A stretch of DNA of 8,817 nt from an uncultured Enterorhabdus sp. (GTDB lineage Bacteria > Actinomycetota > Coriobacteriia > Coriobacteriales > Eggerthellaceae), in NCBI GenBank assembly GCA_947645965.1, contig CANSES010000039.1:1-8817 (forward strand). The letters are read 5' to 3'. Under the pieces are notes generated by a model. That model was given only the letters and a program-made list of their open reading frames with translations, was not told where the DNA came from and searched no databases. The position numbers were made by a program, and so were the translations under genes. Shown here in pieces: positions 1 to 8,121 of this stretch (positions within the stretch are counted from its first letter, which is position 1; each line of letters starts with the position of its first letter).

Positions 1-1056
1 TACGCCCAGCTGCGCTACGGCTCGGCCTGGCTCGACCTGCCCCAGCTGGCCGCCGCCGTCACCGAGACCGGTATCGACACCCGCTTCGCGAACCTCATCT
101 CCGACGACACCCACCCGCACACCCTGGTGGCCCACGGGCATCTCGACTACATCCTGCGCATGGCCGTGGCCTGCGGCATCGACGCGATCACCGCCATCCA
201 GATGATGACCATCAACACCGCCACCTGCTTCCGCATGGAACACGAGCTGGGCTCCATCACGCCGGGCAAGTGCGCCGACATCGTGTTCTTGGACAACCTG
301 GAGGATCTGAACGTCACCCGCGTACTCATCGACGGCGATGTGGTGGCCGAGAACGGCGCGTGCACCTTCGATCTGGCACCCTTCGACTACCCGGATTGGG
401 TCACCCACTCCATGCACCTGGGGCGCGCCATCACCCCCGACACCTTCCGCGTGGAGGCGCCGACGGGTACCTCCAACGGCGAGACCGTCACGGTGCGGGC
501 CATCGAGCTTCTGCCCGGCTCGGTGCCCGACCGCGAGGCCCATGTGGCCCTCACCGTGCGCGACGGGGCCCTGGAAAGCGACCTTGACCAGGACGTGCTG
601 AAGACCTTCGTGTTCGAGCGCCACCAAAAGACGGGCACCCACGGCGTGGGCTTCACCAAGGGCTTCGGCATCAAGCGCGGCGCCATGGCCTCCACCGTGG
701 CCCACGATGCCCACAACCTGCTCGTGGTGGGCACCAACGACGAGGACATGGCCCTGGCGGCCAACACCCTGGCCGAGGTGGGCGGCGGCTTGGTCGTTGT
801 GGCCGACGGCGAGGTGCTGGGGCTCGTGGAACTGCCCATCGCCGGGCTCATGGGCGCCTTGAGCGCCGAGGAGATGAGCGCGAAGGTGCACCACCTGGAG
901 GACACCTGGGCCGAGATCGGCTGCACCATGCCCTCCCCCTTCATGACCATGGCCCTCATTCCGCTCGCCTGCCTGCCCGAGCTGCGCCTCACCAACCGGG
1001 GACTCGTGGACTGCACCACCTTCCAGTTCACCGATCTGGTGGTGGACGGGGAATAG
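1..1056 (+). CDS. ade: adenine deaminase, 3' part (5' end outside window)
   Basis: Adenine deaminase hydrolyses adenine to hypoxanthine and ammonia in purine salvage; it is a cytosolic, metal-dependent amidohydrolase. The frame is open from base 1 and ends at TAG 1054-1056, giving 351 visible residues of a family usually near 570-600, so the N-terminal part with the first metal-binding His motif is off the window. Visible family marks, numbered from the first codon, are SDDTHPH at 34-40 (the catalytic Asp region), GHLDY at 46-50, the returning beta-domain stretch ITPGKCADIVFLDNLED at about 83-99, then the adenine-deaminase-specific C-terminal domain with KTGTHGVGFTKGFGIKRGAM, VAHDAHNLLVVGTNDEDM, LPIAGLMG and PSPFMTMALIPL. 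No disruption is seen. It is convergent with the DJ-1 gene. Its promoter and operon partners lie outside the window. Confidence 0.95.
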   Translation, partial: YAQLRYGSAWLDLPQLAAAVTETGIDTRFANLISDDTHPHTLVAHGHLDYILRMAVACGIDAITAIQMMTINTATCFRMEHELGSITPGKCADIVFLDNLEDLNVTRVLIDGDVVAENGACTFDLAPFDYPDWVTHSMHLGRAITPDTFRVEAPTGTSNGETVTVRAIELLPGSVPDREAHVALTVRDGALESDLDQDVLKTFVFERHQKTGTHGVGFTKGFGIKRGAMASTVAHDAHNLLVVGTNDEDMALAANTLAEVGGGLVVVADGEVLGLVELPIAGLMGALSAEEMSAKVHHLEDTWAEIGCTMPSPFMTMALIPLACLPELRLTNRGLVDCTTFQFTDLVVDGE

Positions 1057-1078
1057 AGCGGGAGCACCGCACGAGAAA

Positions 1079-1098
1079 GGGCGGGCTTGAGCCCGCCC
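1079..1098 (-). terminator. palindromic hairpin between convergent genes, probable terminator
   Basis: GGGCGGGC (1079-1086), loop TTGA, GCCCGCCC (1091-1098) forms a perfect 8 bp GC stem. Read on the minus strand it is followed by TTTCT, so it could end the DJ-1 transcript (stop at 1143). On the plus strand, 22 bases after the deaminase stop, there is no T tract. The stem core matches the REP-like palindromes at 8075-8145, so it may be a dispersed repeat acting as a terminator. Confidence 0.6.
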
Positions 1099-1142
1099 GC
1101 ACCCTGCGGTTGCCCGCCGAAGAAACCCGCTCCCTACCGGTA

Positions 1143-1700
1143 TTACTTCACCAGCAGCATGTCACGAGCGACCTGGGTGGTCACTTCGGCGCCGGCCAAG
1201 GCGTTCAGCAGGGCGACGCCGAACACGAGCGCGATGCCGGGGCCCGTGGCGGTGATCAGGTTGCCATCCACGGCCACATCGCTGCCGGCCTGGTAGGCGC
1301 CAGCGGGGAAGACGTCCTCGCAGCCGGGGTAGCACACGGCCTCGCGGCCCTCCAGCAACCCCAGGTTCGCCAGAATGGTGGGGCCGGCGCAGATGGCACC
1401 CACCAGCTCGTCGGCGGCCATGCGGCGGCGCAGCTCATCGGCCAGGGACGCGCAGGCAGCCAAGCTGTCCACGCCCACCGAGCCGCCGGGCACCACCAGC
1501 AGGTCGTAGGAGGACAAGTCCACCTCGTCCAGCAGCTTGTCGGCCACCACGGTCACTCCGTGGGCGGCACCCACCTCCGCGCGCCCCATCACCGACACCA
1601 AATCCACGGCCGCGCCACCCCGGCGCAGCACGTCGGCCGGCCCGATGGCCTCCACCGGCTCGAATCCATCGCCCAGCATGATCGCTACGGTCTTCTCCAT
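1143..1700 (-). CDS. DJ-1/PfpI (YajL-like) family protein
   Basis: 185-residue single-domain protein of the DJ-1/PfpI superfamily, the usual length for DJ-1 or YajL. Glu17 (in FEPVEAIGPADVLRR) and Cys104 in the nucleophile elbow AICAGPTIL match DJ-1 Glu18 and Cys106, so the reactive cysteine site is intact. PGGSVGVDSL at 71-80, TGPGIALVFGVALLNAL and the C-terminal QVARDMLLVK complete the family pattern. Members are linked to thiol-redox sensing, methylglyoxal detoxification and a disputed protein/nucleotide deglycase activity; which applies here cannot be read from sequence. The ATG at 1698-1700 is chosen because AAAGGA lies 7 bases upstream and the protein then begins at the conserved first beta strand; an in-frame ATG at 1785-1787 would add 29 residues unlike the family. 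A weak -10-like TATGCT lies at 1748-1743 without a good -35. The gene appears to be a separate unit downstream of fixAB. Confidence 0.93.
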   Translation of the reverse strand: MEKTVAIMLGDGFEPVEAIGPADVLRRGGAAVDLVSVMGRAEVGAAHGVTVVADKLLDEVDLSSYDLLVVPGGSVGVDSLAACASLADELRRRMAADELVGAICAGPTILANLGLLEGREAVCYPGCEDVFPAGAYQAGSDVAVDGNLITATGPGIALVFGVALLNALAGAEVTTQVARDMLLVK

Positions 1701-1796
1701 TGCATGGTCCTTTCGCCCGATACCCGTTTTGAAACCTGCCCGAGCATAGCGTATTGCCGCCCCCGCCGCCACCCGCAAATCTCCCACAACAGGGGC

Positions 1797-1832
1797 GGCC
1801 CCTGCCTCCGGTGTGCGGCGGAGACAGGGGCC
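1797..1832 (-). terminator. long hairpin between fixB and the DJ-1 gene
   Basis: GGCCCCTGCCTCCG (1797-1810) pairs with CGGAGACAGGGGCC (1819-1832): 14 bp with one C-A mismatch and an 8-base loop. It lies 137 bases after the fixB stop on the minus strand. There is no clear T tract after the stem on either strand, so a terminator or 5'-leader structure is inferred from stability and position only. The CAGGGGC just beside it (1790-1796) can pair with the same GCCCCTG arm, giving a possible alternative fold. The rest of 1701-1968 is GC-rich non-coding DNA. Confidence 0.4.
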
Positions 1833-1950
1833 AGCAGGGGAAAGATAGAGAGGATGTCAAAATCGGAATCCGCAGGCACACCCACGGGCCTCAAGCCCCG
1901 GGGTCGCCCGCGGAGCCTCGGGTCGCGCCGACGCTCAAACAGCCGCCGCA

Positions 1951-1966
1951 CCCGAGCACCCTCGGG
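1951..1966 (-). terminator. small hairpin directly after fixB stop
   Basis: CCCGAG (1951-1956), loop CACC, CTCGGG (1961-1966): a 6 bp perfect stem with a tetraloop beginning 2 bases past the fixB TAA. The downstream minus-strand sequence is GC-rich with only a short TTT some 12 bases later, so it is a weak intrinsic terminator at best, or a 3'-end stabilising stem. Confidence 0.35.
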
Positions 1967-1968
1967 AT

Positions 1969-2886
1969 TTACAGACGGCCGAGCACGTCCAGGGCGGTAT
2001 CGGCATCCATCACGATGCCCATATCGCAGTGCTTCATGAGCGGCGCGTTCTTGTCCTTGTTGATGGAGACCACGTAGGCGGCCTCGTTCATGCCCACGGT
2101 GTGCTGCACCTGGCCGGACACGCCCACGCCGATGTAGATCTGCGGCTTCACCGTGGCGCCGGACACGCCCAGGTAGCGGCTGCGGGCCAGCCAGCCCTCG
2201 CCCTCGGCGATGGGACGGGTGCAGGCCACCTCGCCGCCCAGCTTGTGGGCGATCTCCAGGACCTTCTGCACGTTCTCCTCAGAACCGATGCCGCGGCCCA
2301 CGCAGATGACGCACTTGGCGGCACCCAGGTCCACGGTCTCCTCCTGGCGCTCCTCGGTGGACACCAGCTTCACGGCACCGGGCTCGATGGCAGTGCCCTC
2401 ATCCACGATATCGCCCACAGCCGTCACTTCCTCGGCCGGGAACGTGCCCGCGGCCAGAAGCAGGATGGCCCCGGCGCCCACGCGCTCGGTGCGGATGGCG
2501 GCGCCGCCGTACACCATGTGGGACACCTCGGCACCGTCGCCGGCCATGGTCACGCCGGACACGTCGTTCACCACCGGCACGCCCAGGCGCACGGCCAGAC
2601 GGCCCGCCACCAAAGCGTCGCGCTTGCCCGCGCGGGACAGCACCAGCGCCGGTTGCTCGCGCTTGATCACGGTCTCGTAGGCCGGGACCACGTCTTCGGC
2701 CATGGCGCCCGCGGGAATCTCGCCGAAGTACAGCACCTTCGCGCCGTAACCGGTGATCTCCTCGGCACCGGCGCGGGGGCCGGCATACAGGGCCACGGGC
2801 TCGCCGCCCAGGGCACGGGCGGCACAAGCCAGCTCTTCATAGGCGGACGGGACATCCGCGAACATCAGAATTTGAGCCATGTTCAT
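1969..2886 (-). CDS. fixB: electron transfer flavoprotein alpha subunit, FixB type
   Basis: FAD-binding alpha subunit of a heterodimeric electron-transfer flavoprotein, 305 residues, close in length and motifs to E. coli FixB, which with FixA feeds electrons to the crotonobetainyl-CoA reductase. The N-terminal half is the ETF domain, with HMVYGGAAIRTERV at 123-136. The C-terminal FAD domain has VGRGIGS (196-202), ACTRPIAEGEGW (221-232), SGATVKP (242-248), GVGVSGQVQH (253-262), INKDKNAP (275-282) and DMGIVMD (288-294), all intact. Start is either ATG 2884-2886 (AAAGGA 4 bases upstream) or ATG 2878-2880 two codons later, whose Shine-Dalgarno spacing of 10 bases is also usable and whose MAQILMF start looks more typical; the call is uncertain by two residues. 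It begins 11 bases after the fixA stop, so the two are co-transcribed and probably translated in equal amounts. No fixC or fixX follows. Confidence 0.95.
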   Translation of the reverse strand: MNMAQILMFADVPSAYEELACAARALGGEPVALYAGPRAGAEEITGYGAKVLYFGEIPAGAMAEDVVPAYETVIKREQPALVLSRAGKRDALVAGRLAVRLGVPVVNDVSGVTMAGDGAEVSHMVYGGAAIRTERVGAGAILLLAAGTFPAEEVTAVGDIVDEGTAIEPGAVKLVSTEERQEETVDLGAAKCVICVGRGIGSEENVQKVLEIAHKLGGEVACTRPIAEGEGWLARSRYLGVSGATVKPQIYIGVGVSGQVQHTVGMNEAAYVVSINKDKNAPLMKHCDMGIVMDADTALDVLGRL

Positions 2887-2897
2887 CTCATCCTTTC

Positions 2898-3665
2898 CTA
2901 GAGCTGCTCGCGAATGGCCGCGAGGAGGCGGTTCACGGTGTCCTCATCGGCGCCTTCCAGAATGGTGCAGGCGCGATCCTTCTGCTCGGGGGCCAGGGTG
3001 CTGACCACCTCGACGGCCTCGGGGGCGTCGGCGTAGCCGATCTCGTCGAAGCTCACCACCGAAGAGGGCTTCTTGCCCGCGCCGAGGATGTCCTTCATCG
3101 AGGGGATGCGCGGGTCGTTCATGTCGGCCACCACGGAGATCACGGCCGGCAGGGGCACCTCCAGGGTCTCCACGACGTTCTCCACGGTGCGCTGCACGCG
3201 GGCCACGTTGCCCTCGATCTCGATGGCGCTGACGGCGTTCACCACCGGCAGGCCCAGCATCTCGCCGAGCTGGATGCCCACCTGCTGGGAATACAGGTCG
3301 GCGGAACCCTCACCGGTAAGCACCAGCTGCACGTCGTCGAGGGTCTTCACGGCCGCGGCCAGCACCGCGGCGGTCTTGGTGGAGCCGGCGCCGGGCAGGC
3401 TCGCGTCCTTCACGGCCACGTTAGTCTGGGGGCCGCGGGCCAGGATGGCCTTCTTGAGCTTGGAATCTTCCACAGCGTCGCCACCGGCGGTCAGGCAGGT
3501 GAGCGTGGCGCCCTCCTTCTCGGCCAGCACGGCGCCGGCCTCGACGGCGTTCAGATCGTAGTCGCCGATCTTCAGGGCAGCGCGCTCGAAGGACAGCGTA
3601 CGGTCGGCCTGAACCTGTGCGTCTTGTTCGTCGGGAACAATCTTGTAGCACACAACGATGTTCAT
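2898..3665 (-). CDS. fixA: electron transfer flavoprotein beta subunit, FixA type
   Basis: Beta subunit of the same flavoprotein, 255 residues against 256 in E. coli FixA. Motifs shared with E. coli FixA are CYKIVPDEQD (6-15), YDLNAVEAG (36-44), ARGP (76-79), GEGSADLYSQQVG (118-130) and the beta-subunit signature NDPRIPSMKDILGAGKKP (183-200). The SMK-ILGA-KKP form favours the FixA/YdiQ branch over housekeeping EtfB. It binds the nucleotide cofactor (AMP, or a second FAD in bifurcating types) and docks the partner dehydrogenase; I cannot tell bifurcating from non-bifurcating by eye. Start ATG 3663-3665 has AAGGAG 6 bases upstream. A sigma-54 promoter lies 46 bases upstream, giving a predicted leader of about 36 bases. 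It is the first gene of the fixAB unit, read in the same direction as the activator and rpoN. Confidence 0.96.
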   Translation of the reverse strand: MNIVVCYKIVPDEQDAQVQADRTLSFERAALKIGDYDLNAVEAGAVLAEKEGATLTCLTAGGDAVEDSKLKKAILARGPQTNVAVKDASLPGAGSTKTAAVLAAAVKTLDDVQLVLTGEGSADLYSQQVGIQLGEMLGLPVVNAVSAIEIEGNVARVQRTVENVVETLEVPLPAVISVVADMNDPRIPSMKDILGAGKKPSSVVSFDEIGYADAPEAVEVVSTLAPEQKDRACTILEGADEDTVNRLLAAIREQL

Positions 3666-3711
3666 GAATCACTCCTTAGGTCATCGGTCTTGCGGCTTCG
3701 AAAACCTAGGG

Positions 3712-3727
3712 AGCAAATAGCGTGCCA
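3712..3727 (-). promoter_or_regulatory. sigma-54 (-24/-12) promoter of fixAB
   Basis: On the minus strand TTTTGGCACG-CTAT-TTGCT matches the sigma-54 consensus TTGGCACG-N4-TTGCW at all conserved positions: GG at 3726-3725 (-25/-24) and GC at 3714-3713 (-13/-12). The predicted start is near 3701. It lies in the 79-base gap between the activator stop (3745) and fixA (3665), the right distance and direction for fixA, and the locus encodes both sigma-54 and an enhancer-binding protein. Confidence 0.9.
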
Positions 3728-3744
3728 AAATACCTTTCAGCCTA

Positions 3745-5817
<2,073 letters not shown>

Positions 5818-5934
5818 CTGCGTCCTTTCCCCGTATTGTTCGTTCCCCGTTTAATCTTCTGCCCTCTGCGCCGTTGCCAGCGGCCCCATCCGCCGCCCGA
5901 CGCCCTCTCGTCCCCGCGCCGCCTGCGCGCTCCC

Positions 5935-7353
5935 CTAGCGCCGCCGCTGCGACTGCCGGGGGATGCCCAGCGCCTCGCGGTATTTCGCCACGGTGCGCCG
6001 CTTAATTTCCACGCCCTCGCCGTTGAGCGCCTCGGTGATGGCCGCATCTGACAGCGGCCGGCGGGCGTCCTCGGCGGCGACCAACGTCTTGATGCGCTCC
6101 TTGATGGCCAGCGACGATAGCGCCGCGCTCGTGCCGCCCGCGCCGGTGGCGGGCAGGGCCGTGGAGAAGAAGTGCTTCAAGGGGTAGGTGCCCCAGGGCG
6201 TGAGAATGTGCTTGTCGGCCACGATGCGGCTGACCGTGGACACGTGCAGGCCCAAACCGTCGGCCACCTGCTGCATGGTCAGCGGCCGCATGGCCGCCTG
6301 TCCCTGGCGGAAGAAACCGTACTGGGCCTCCAAGAGGTACATGCCGAAGCGGAACAGGGTGCGCTTGCGCTGGGCCACGTTGGCCAGGGCCGCGTCGGCC
6401 TCGGTGCGCTTGGCGGCCAGCCACGAGGCGGCGGCCTCATCCCCGCTGGCCGCTACGAGGGATTCGTACTCGTCGTGACGCACGAGCCGCTCGGACAGCT
6501 CGCCGGTCACCCGCACGGCAAAGGAGGTGCCGTGCCGCTCCACCACCAGATCGGGAATGACGTAGACGGTGTCCTTGCGCTGGGAGAACGAGGCGCCCGG
6601 CCGTGGATCGAAGCCGGCGATGACCCCGCGGATCACCGCCAGATCGTCCAGGCTGACGTGGTAGGCGCGCATGAGCTTGGTGGTGCGGTTGTCGGCCAGA
6701 TCCTCCAGGCTCTCCTCGATCATGGAGCGCACGGTGTCGGCCAGCGGGGCGTCGTCGTCCAGCTGCAAGAGCAGGCACTCCTGCAAGGTGCGGGCCCCCA
6801 CGCCCCGGGGCGTGAGCCCCTGGACAAAGGCCAGGGCGCGCTCGGCCGCCTCCATATCGCAGCCCTGCTCGGCGCAGATCACCGGCAGGCTGCCGTCGAA
6901 GTAGCCGTCGTCGTTGATGCAGTCGATGATGGCATTCACCAGTACCAGGGGCACCTCGTGGCCCACGGCGCCGTCGAGCTGGGTGTGCAGGTGGCAGGCG
7001 AGGGTCTCGGTTTCGGAGCACTCGTCGCGCAGGCGCCCCACGTCGAAGCCGCCCTCTTGCTGGCGCATACGCGGCAGGGGGCGGAAGGTGCCGTCGGGAT
7101 CGGTCCATTCGTCGCGTTCGCCGTCGCCGTCCTCCTGGAGCAGATCTTCCACGGCCACGGTGAAACCGTCGGAATCGAAGTCGAGCAGCGGGTTGCGCTC
7201 CACGAGATCGCGCACGTAGGCGGCCAGCTCGGTCACGGGCAGCGAGAGCACCTCGAGGCCCTGGATGGCGGCCGGCGCCAGATGCGCGTGCTGGGTGACG
7301 GCCGTGCGCGACCGAGACTCAACGCGAAGCGATGACTTCGCCGGTGCGACCAT
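5935..7353 (-). CDS. rpoN: RNA polymerase sigma-54 factor
   Basis: 472-residue sigma-54 factor, within the family's usual 430-500. Region I (about 15-60: TQHAHLAPAAIQGLEVLSLP then LVERNPLLDF) is the activator-responsive part and is less Gln-rich than in Proteobacteria. An acidic linker follows (about 60-95), then the core-binding region (about 110-300), and a DNA-binding part with helix-turn-helix MQQVADGLGLHVSTVSRI (360-377), TPWGTYPLKHFFS (385-397) and the RpoN box KRRTVAKYRE (451-460) followed by ALGIPRQSQRRR. The box differs from canonical ARRTVAKYRE only at its first residue. ATG 7351-7353 is chosen because AGGGGG lies 4 bases upstream; the frame stays open to 7440, but those 29 extra residues are unlike the family. 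It stands upstream of the activator, likely in one unit, and is divergent from the GNAT gene. No confident promoter was found for it. Confidence 0.97.
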   Translation of the reverse strand: MVAPAKSSLRVESRSRTAVTQHAHLAPAAIQGLEVLSLPVTELAAYVRDLVERNPLLDFDSDGFTVAVEDLLQEDGDGERDEWTDPDGTFRPLPRMRQQEGGFDVGRLRDECSETETLACHLHTQLDGAVGHEVPLVLVNAIIDCINDDGYFDGSLPVICAEQGCDMEAAERALAFVQGLTPRGVGARTLQECLLLQLDDDAPLADTVRSMIEESLEDLADNRTTKLMRAYHVSLDDLAVIRGVIAGFDPRPGASFSQRKDTVYVIPDLVVERHGTSFAVRVTGELSERLVRHDEYESLVAASGDEAAASWLAAKRTEADAALANVAQRKRTLFRFGMYLLEAQYGFFRQGQAAMRPLTMQQVADGLGLHVSTVSRIVADKHILTPWGTYPLKHFFSTALPATGAGGTSAALSSLAIKERIKTLVAAEDARRPLSDAAITEALNGEGVEIKRRTVAKYREALGIPRQSQRRR

Positions 7354-7441
7354 ACAACCCCCTGGGCTCTCTCGTTTTCCCCAAACATAAACCGCGCCGA
7401 GGGTTGGCCGGGAGCCGCCAGGCGACCCCGCACTCGCCATC

Positions 7442-7459
7442 GTTTACCGAACGGTAAAC
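7442..7459. promoter_or_regulatory. perfect dyad, likely operator or activator site
   Basis: GTTTACCG (7442-7449), AA, CGGTAAAC (7452-7459): an 8+8 bp inverted repeat with a 2-base centre, AT-rich at the ends in otherwise GC-rich DNA. Its centre is about 58 bases before the predicted GNAT start and about 97 bases before the rpoN ATG. The shape suits a dimeric regulator such as a TetR-type repressor, or the Fis-type domain of an enhancer-binding protein. No T tract follows, so a terminator is unlikely. Confidence 0.6.
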
Positions 7460-7482
7460 CGGAGGCGAAATTTTCCAACTTT

Positions 7483-7498
7483 TGGCACGGTCATTGCA
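7483..7498 (+). promoter_or_regulatory. sigma-54 (-24/-12) promoter of the GNAT gene
   Basis: TTTTGGCACG-GTCA-TTGCA matches the sigma-54 consensus at every conserved position: GG at 7484-7485 and GC at 7496-7497. The predicted start is near 7509, giving a leader of about 60 bases before the ATG at 7569. It shares TTTTGGCACG with the fixAB promoter. It is divergent from rpoN, which ends its upstream region. Confidence 0.88.
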
Positions 7499-7535
7499 TC
7501 GCTAGCACGATTTCTGCTACGCATTGAGCATACTA

Positions 7536-7547
7536 CCCCCCCCCCCC
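7536..7547 (+). repeat. 12-base poly-C tract in the GNAT leader
   Basis: Twelve consecutive C residues lie at about +28 to +39 of the predicted sigma-54 transcript and 10 bases before the AAGGAG ribosome site. Long homopolymers in leaders can vary in length by strand slippage and alter transcription or translation. The tract is outside the chosen coding region, so length changes would not shift the GNAT frame. Confidence 0.85.
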
Positions 7548-7568
7548 ACGACTCGTCAAGGAGAATCC

Positions 7569-8030
7569 ATGGGCCACTTTCCCGCCACAATGACCGAAGG
7601 CGCTGATCATGGCCGCGGTGCCACCGTGCTGCGGGAGGCGATCCCGGGCGATGCGGCTGCCATCGCGGCCCTGGCAGCCGAGGCATCGGTGGGCGAGCTC
7701 TCGGACCGGGGGCGCAACTTCGTGGCCGAGCGCGAGGGGGCCGTGGCGGGGTTCATCCGCCTTGTGGAGGCGGATGGCTGCTGGTACGTGAACCCCGTGG
7801 TAGTGGCGGCCGAGCACCGCCGCACGGGGCTCGGTGCCCTGCTCATGGCATTCGCCCGCGAGCGCTTCGGCGAGCTGCGCTTCGTGGCCCGCGGCTACGC
7901 GGTGCCCTTCTACGAGGCTCTGGGCTGCGAGAAAGCAAGCTGGGACGCCATCGCGCCGATCATCGCCGCCGACTGCGACACCTGTGACGCCGCCCCCACC
8001 TGTCACGCCACCCCCATGCGCATGGCGTAG
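7569..8030 (+). CDS. GNAT family N-acetyltransferase with Cys-rich tail
   Basis: 153-residue GNAT-fold protein that probably transfers an acetyl group from acetyl-CoA to an amine; the substrate is not predictable. Visible parts are the first strand and helix (TVLREAIPGDAAAIAALAAEA, 19-39), central strands (AVAGFIRLVEADGCWYVNPVVVA, 58-80), the acetyl-CoA pyrophosphate loop RRTGLG (84-89, fitting R/Q-x-x-G-x-G/A), and the late FYEALGCE motif (114-121). The end is unusual: C136-x2-C139-x5-C145-H146, a possible metal or redox site. ATG 7569-7571 has AAGGAG 5 bases upstream; an in-frame TTG at 7524 would extend it through the poly-C tract as a proline run and is rejected. The gene has its own sigma-54 promoter and lies divergent from rpoN. 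REP-like palindromes follow its stop. Confidence 0.88.
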   Translation: MGHFPATMTEGADHGRGATVLREAIPGDAAAIAALAAEASVGELSDRGRNFVAEREGAVAGFIRLVEADGCWYVNPVVVAAEHRRTGLGALLMAFARERFGELRFVARGYAVPFYEALGCEKASWDAIAPIIAADCDTCDAAPTCHATPMRMA

Positions 8031-8044
8031 GGGGCGGGGGCGCC

Positions 8045-8058
8045 CGGGCGACAGCCCG
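8045..8058. repeat. degenerate REP-like palindrome
   Basis: CGGGC (8045-8049), loop GACA, GCCCG (8054-8058). On the minus strand GGCGGGCTGTCGCCCG resembles the copy at 8122-8145 with a shorter stem. It is the first of three palindromes within about 100 bases after the GNAT stop. Confidence 0.4.
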
Positions 8059-8074
8059 CCAGTGGGGTCGCTCC

Positions 8075-8098
8075 GTAGGGGCGGCCTTTAGGCCGCCC
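8075..8098 (+). repeat. REP-like palindrome with GTAG head
   Basis: GTAG then GGGCGGCC (8079-8086), loop TTTA, GGCCGCCC (8091-8098). It is followed by TT only, so it is a weak plus-strand terminator for the GNAT gene at best. It forms an inverted pair with 8122-8145, which carries the same GTAGGGGCGG head on the other strand. Confidence 0.7.
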
Positions 8099-8121
8099 TT
8101 CCCGGGCAGCGCCTCGTTTGC

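Noticed and set aside
1056..1132. Long-range pairing GAGCGGG with CCCGCTC around the 1079-1098 hairpin
   Set aside because: Seven pairs across a 60-base loop is expected by chance in such GC-rich DNA.
1855..1860. Perfect minus-strand -35 box TTGACA upstream of the DJ-1 gene
   Set aside because: No acceptable -10 at 16-18 bases (CTGCTG), and the long hairpin follows.
1854..2039. Plus-strand small open frame starting MSKSESAGTPTG with an AT-hook-like RGRP
   Set aside because: Ribosome site is badly spaced, the sequence becomes Arg/Pro-rich GC-frame noise, and its end overlaps fixB antisense. It could be a gene remnant but nothing supports it.
2029..2901. Long plus-strand open frame opposite fixB
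   Set aside because: His/Gly/Ala-rich shadow frame typical of high-GC DNA, with no motif; fixB on the other strand is certain.
5827..5850. Direct repeat TTCCCCGT 16 bases apart upstream of the activator gene
   Set aside because: Short, and one copy is partly the Shine-Dalgarno region; too little to call a regulatory site.
6172..7335. Long plus-strand open frame opposite rpoN
   Set aside because: Shadow frame with no family motif; rpoN motifs are intact on the minus strand.
7354..7440. 29-residue N-terminal extension of RpoN
   Set aside because: Unlike the family; the ATG at 7351-7353 has a ribosome site and fits region I.
7524..7568. TTG-started N-terminal extension of the GNAT protein through the poly-C tract
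   Set aside because: It has no ribosome site and would make a proline run; ATG 7569 has AAGGAG at 5 bases.
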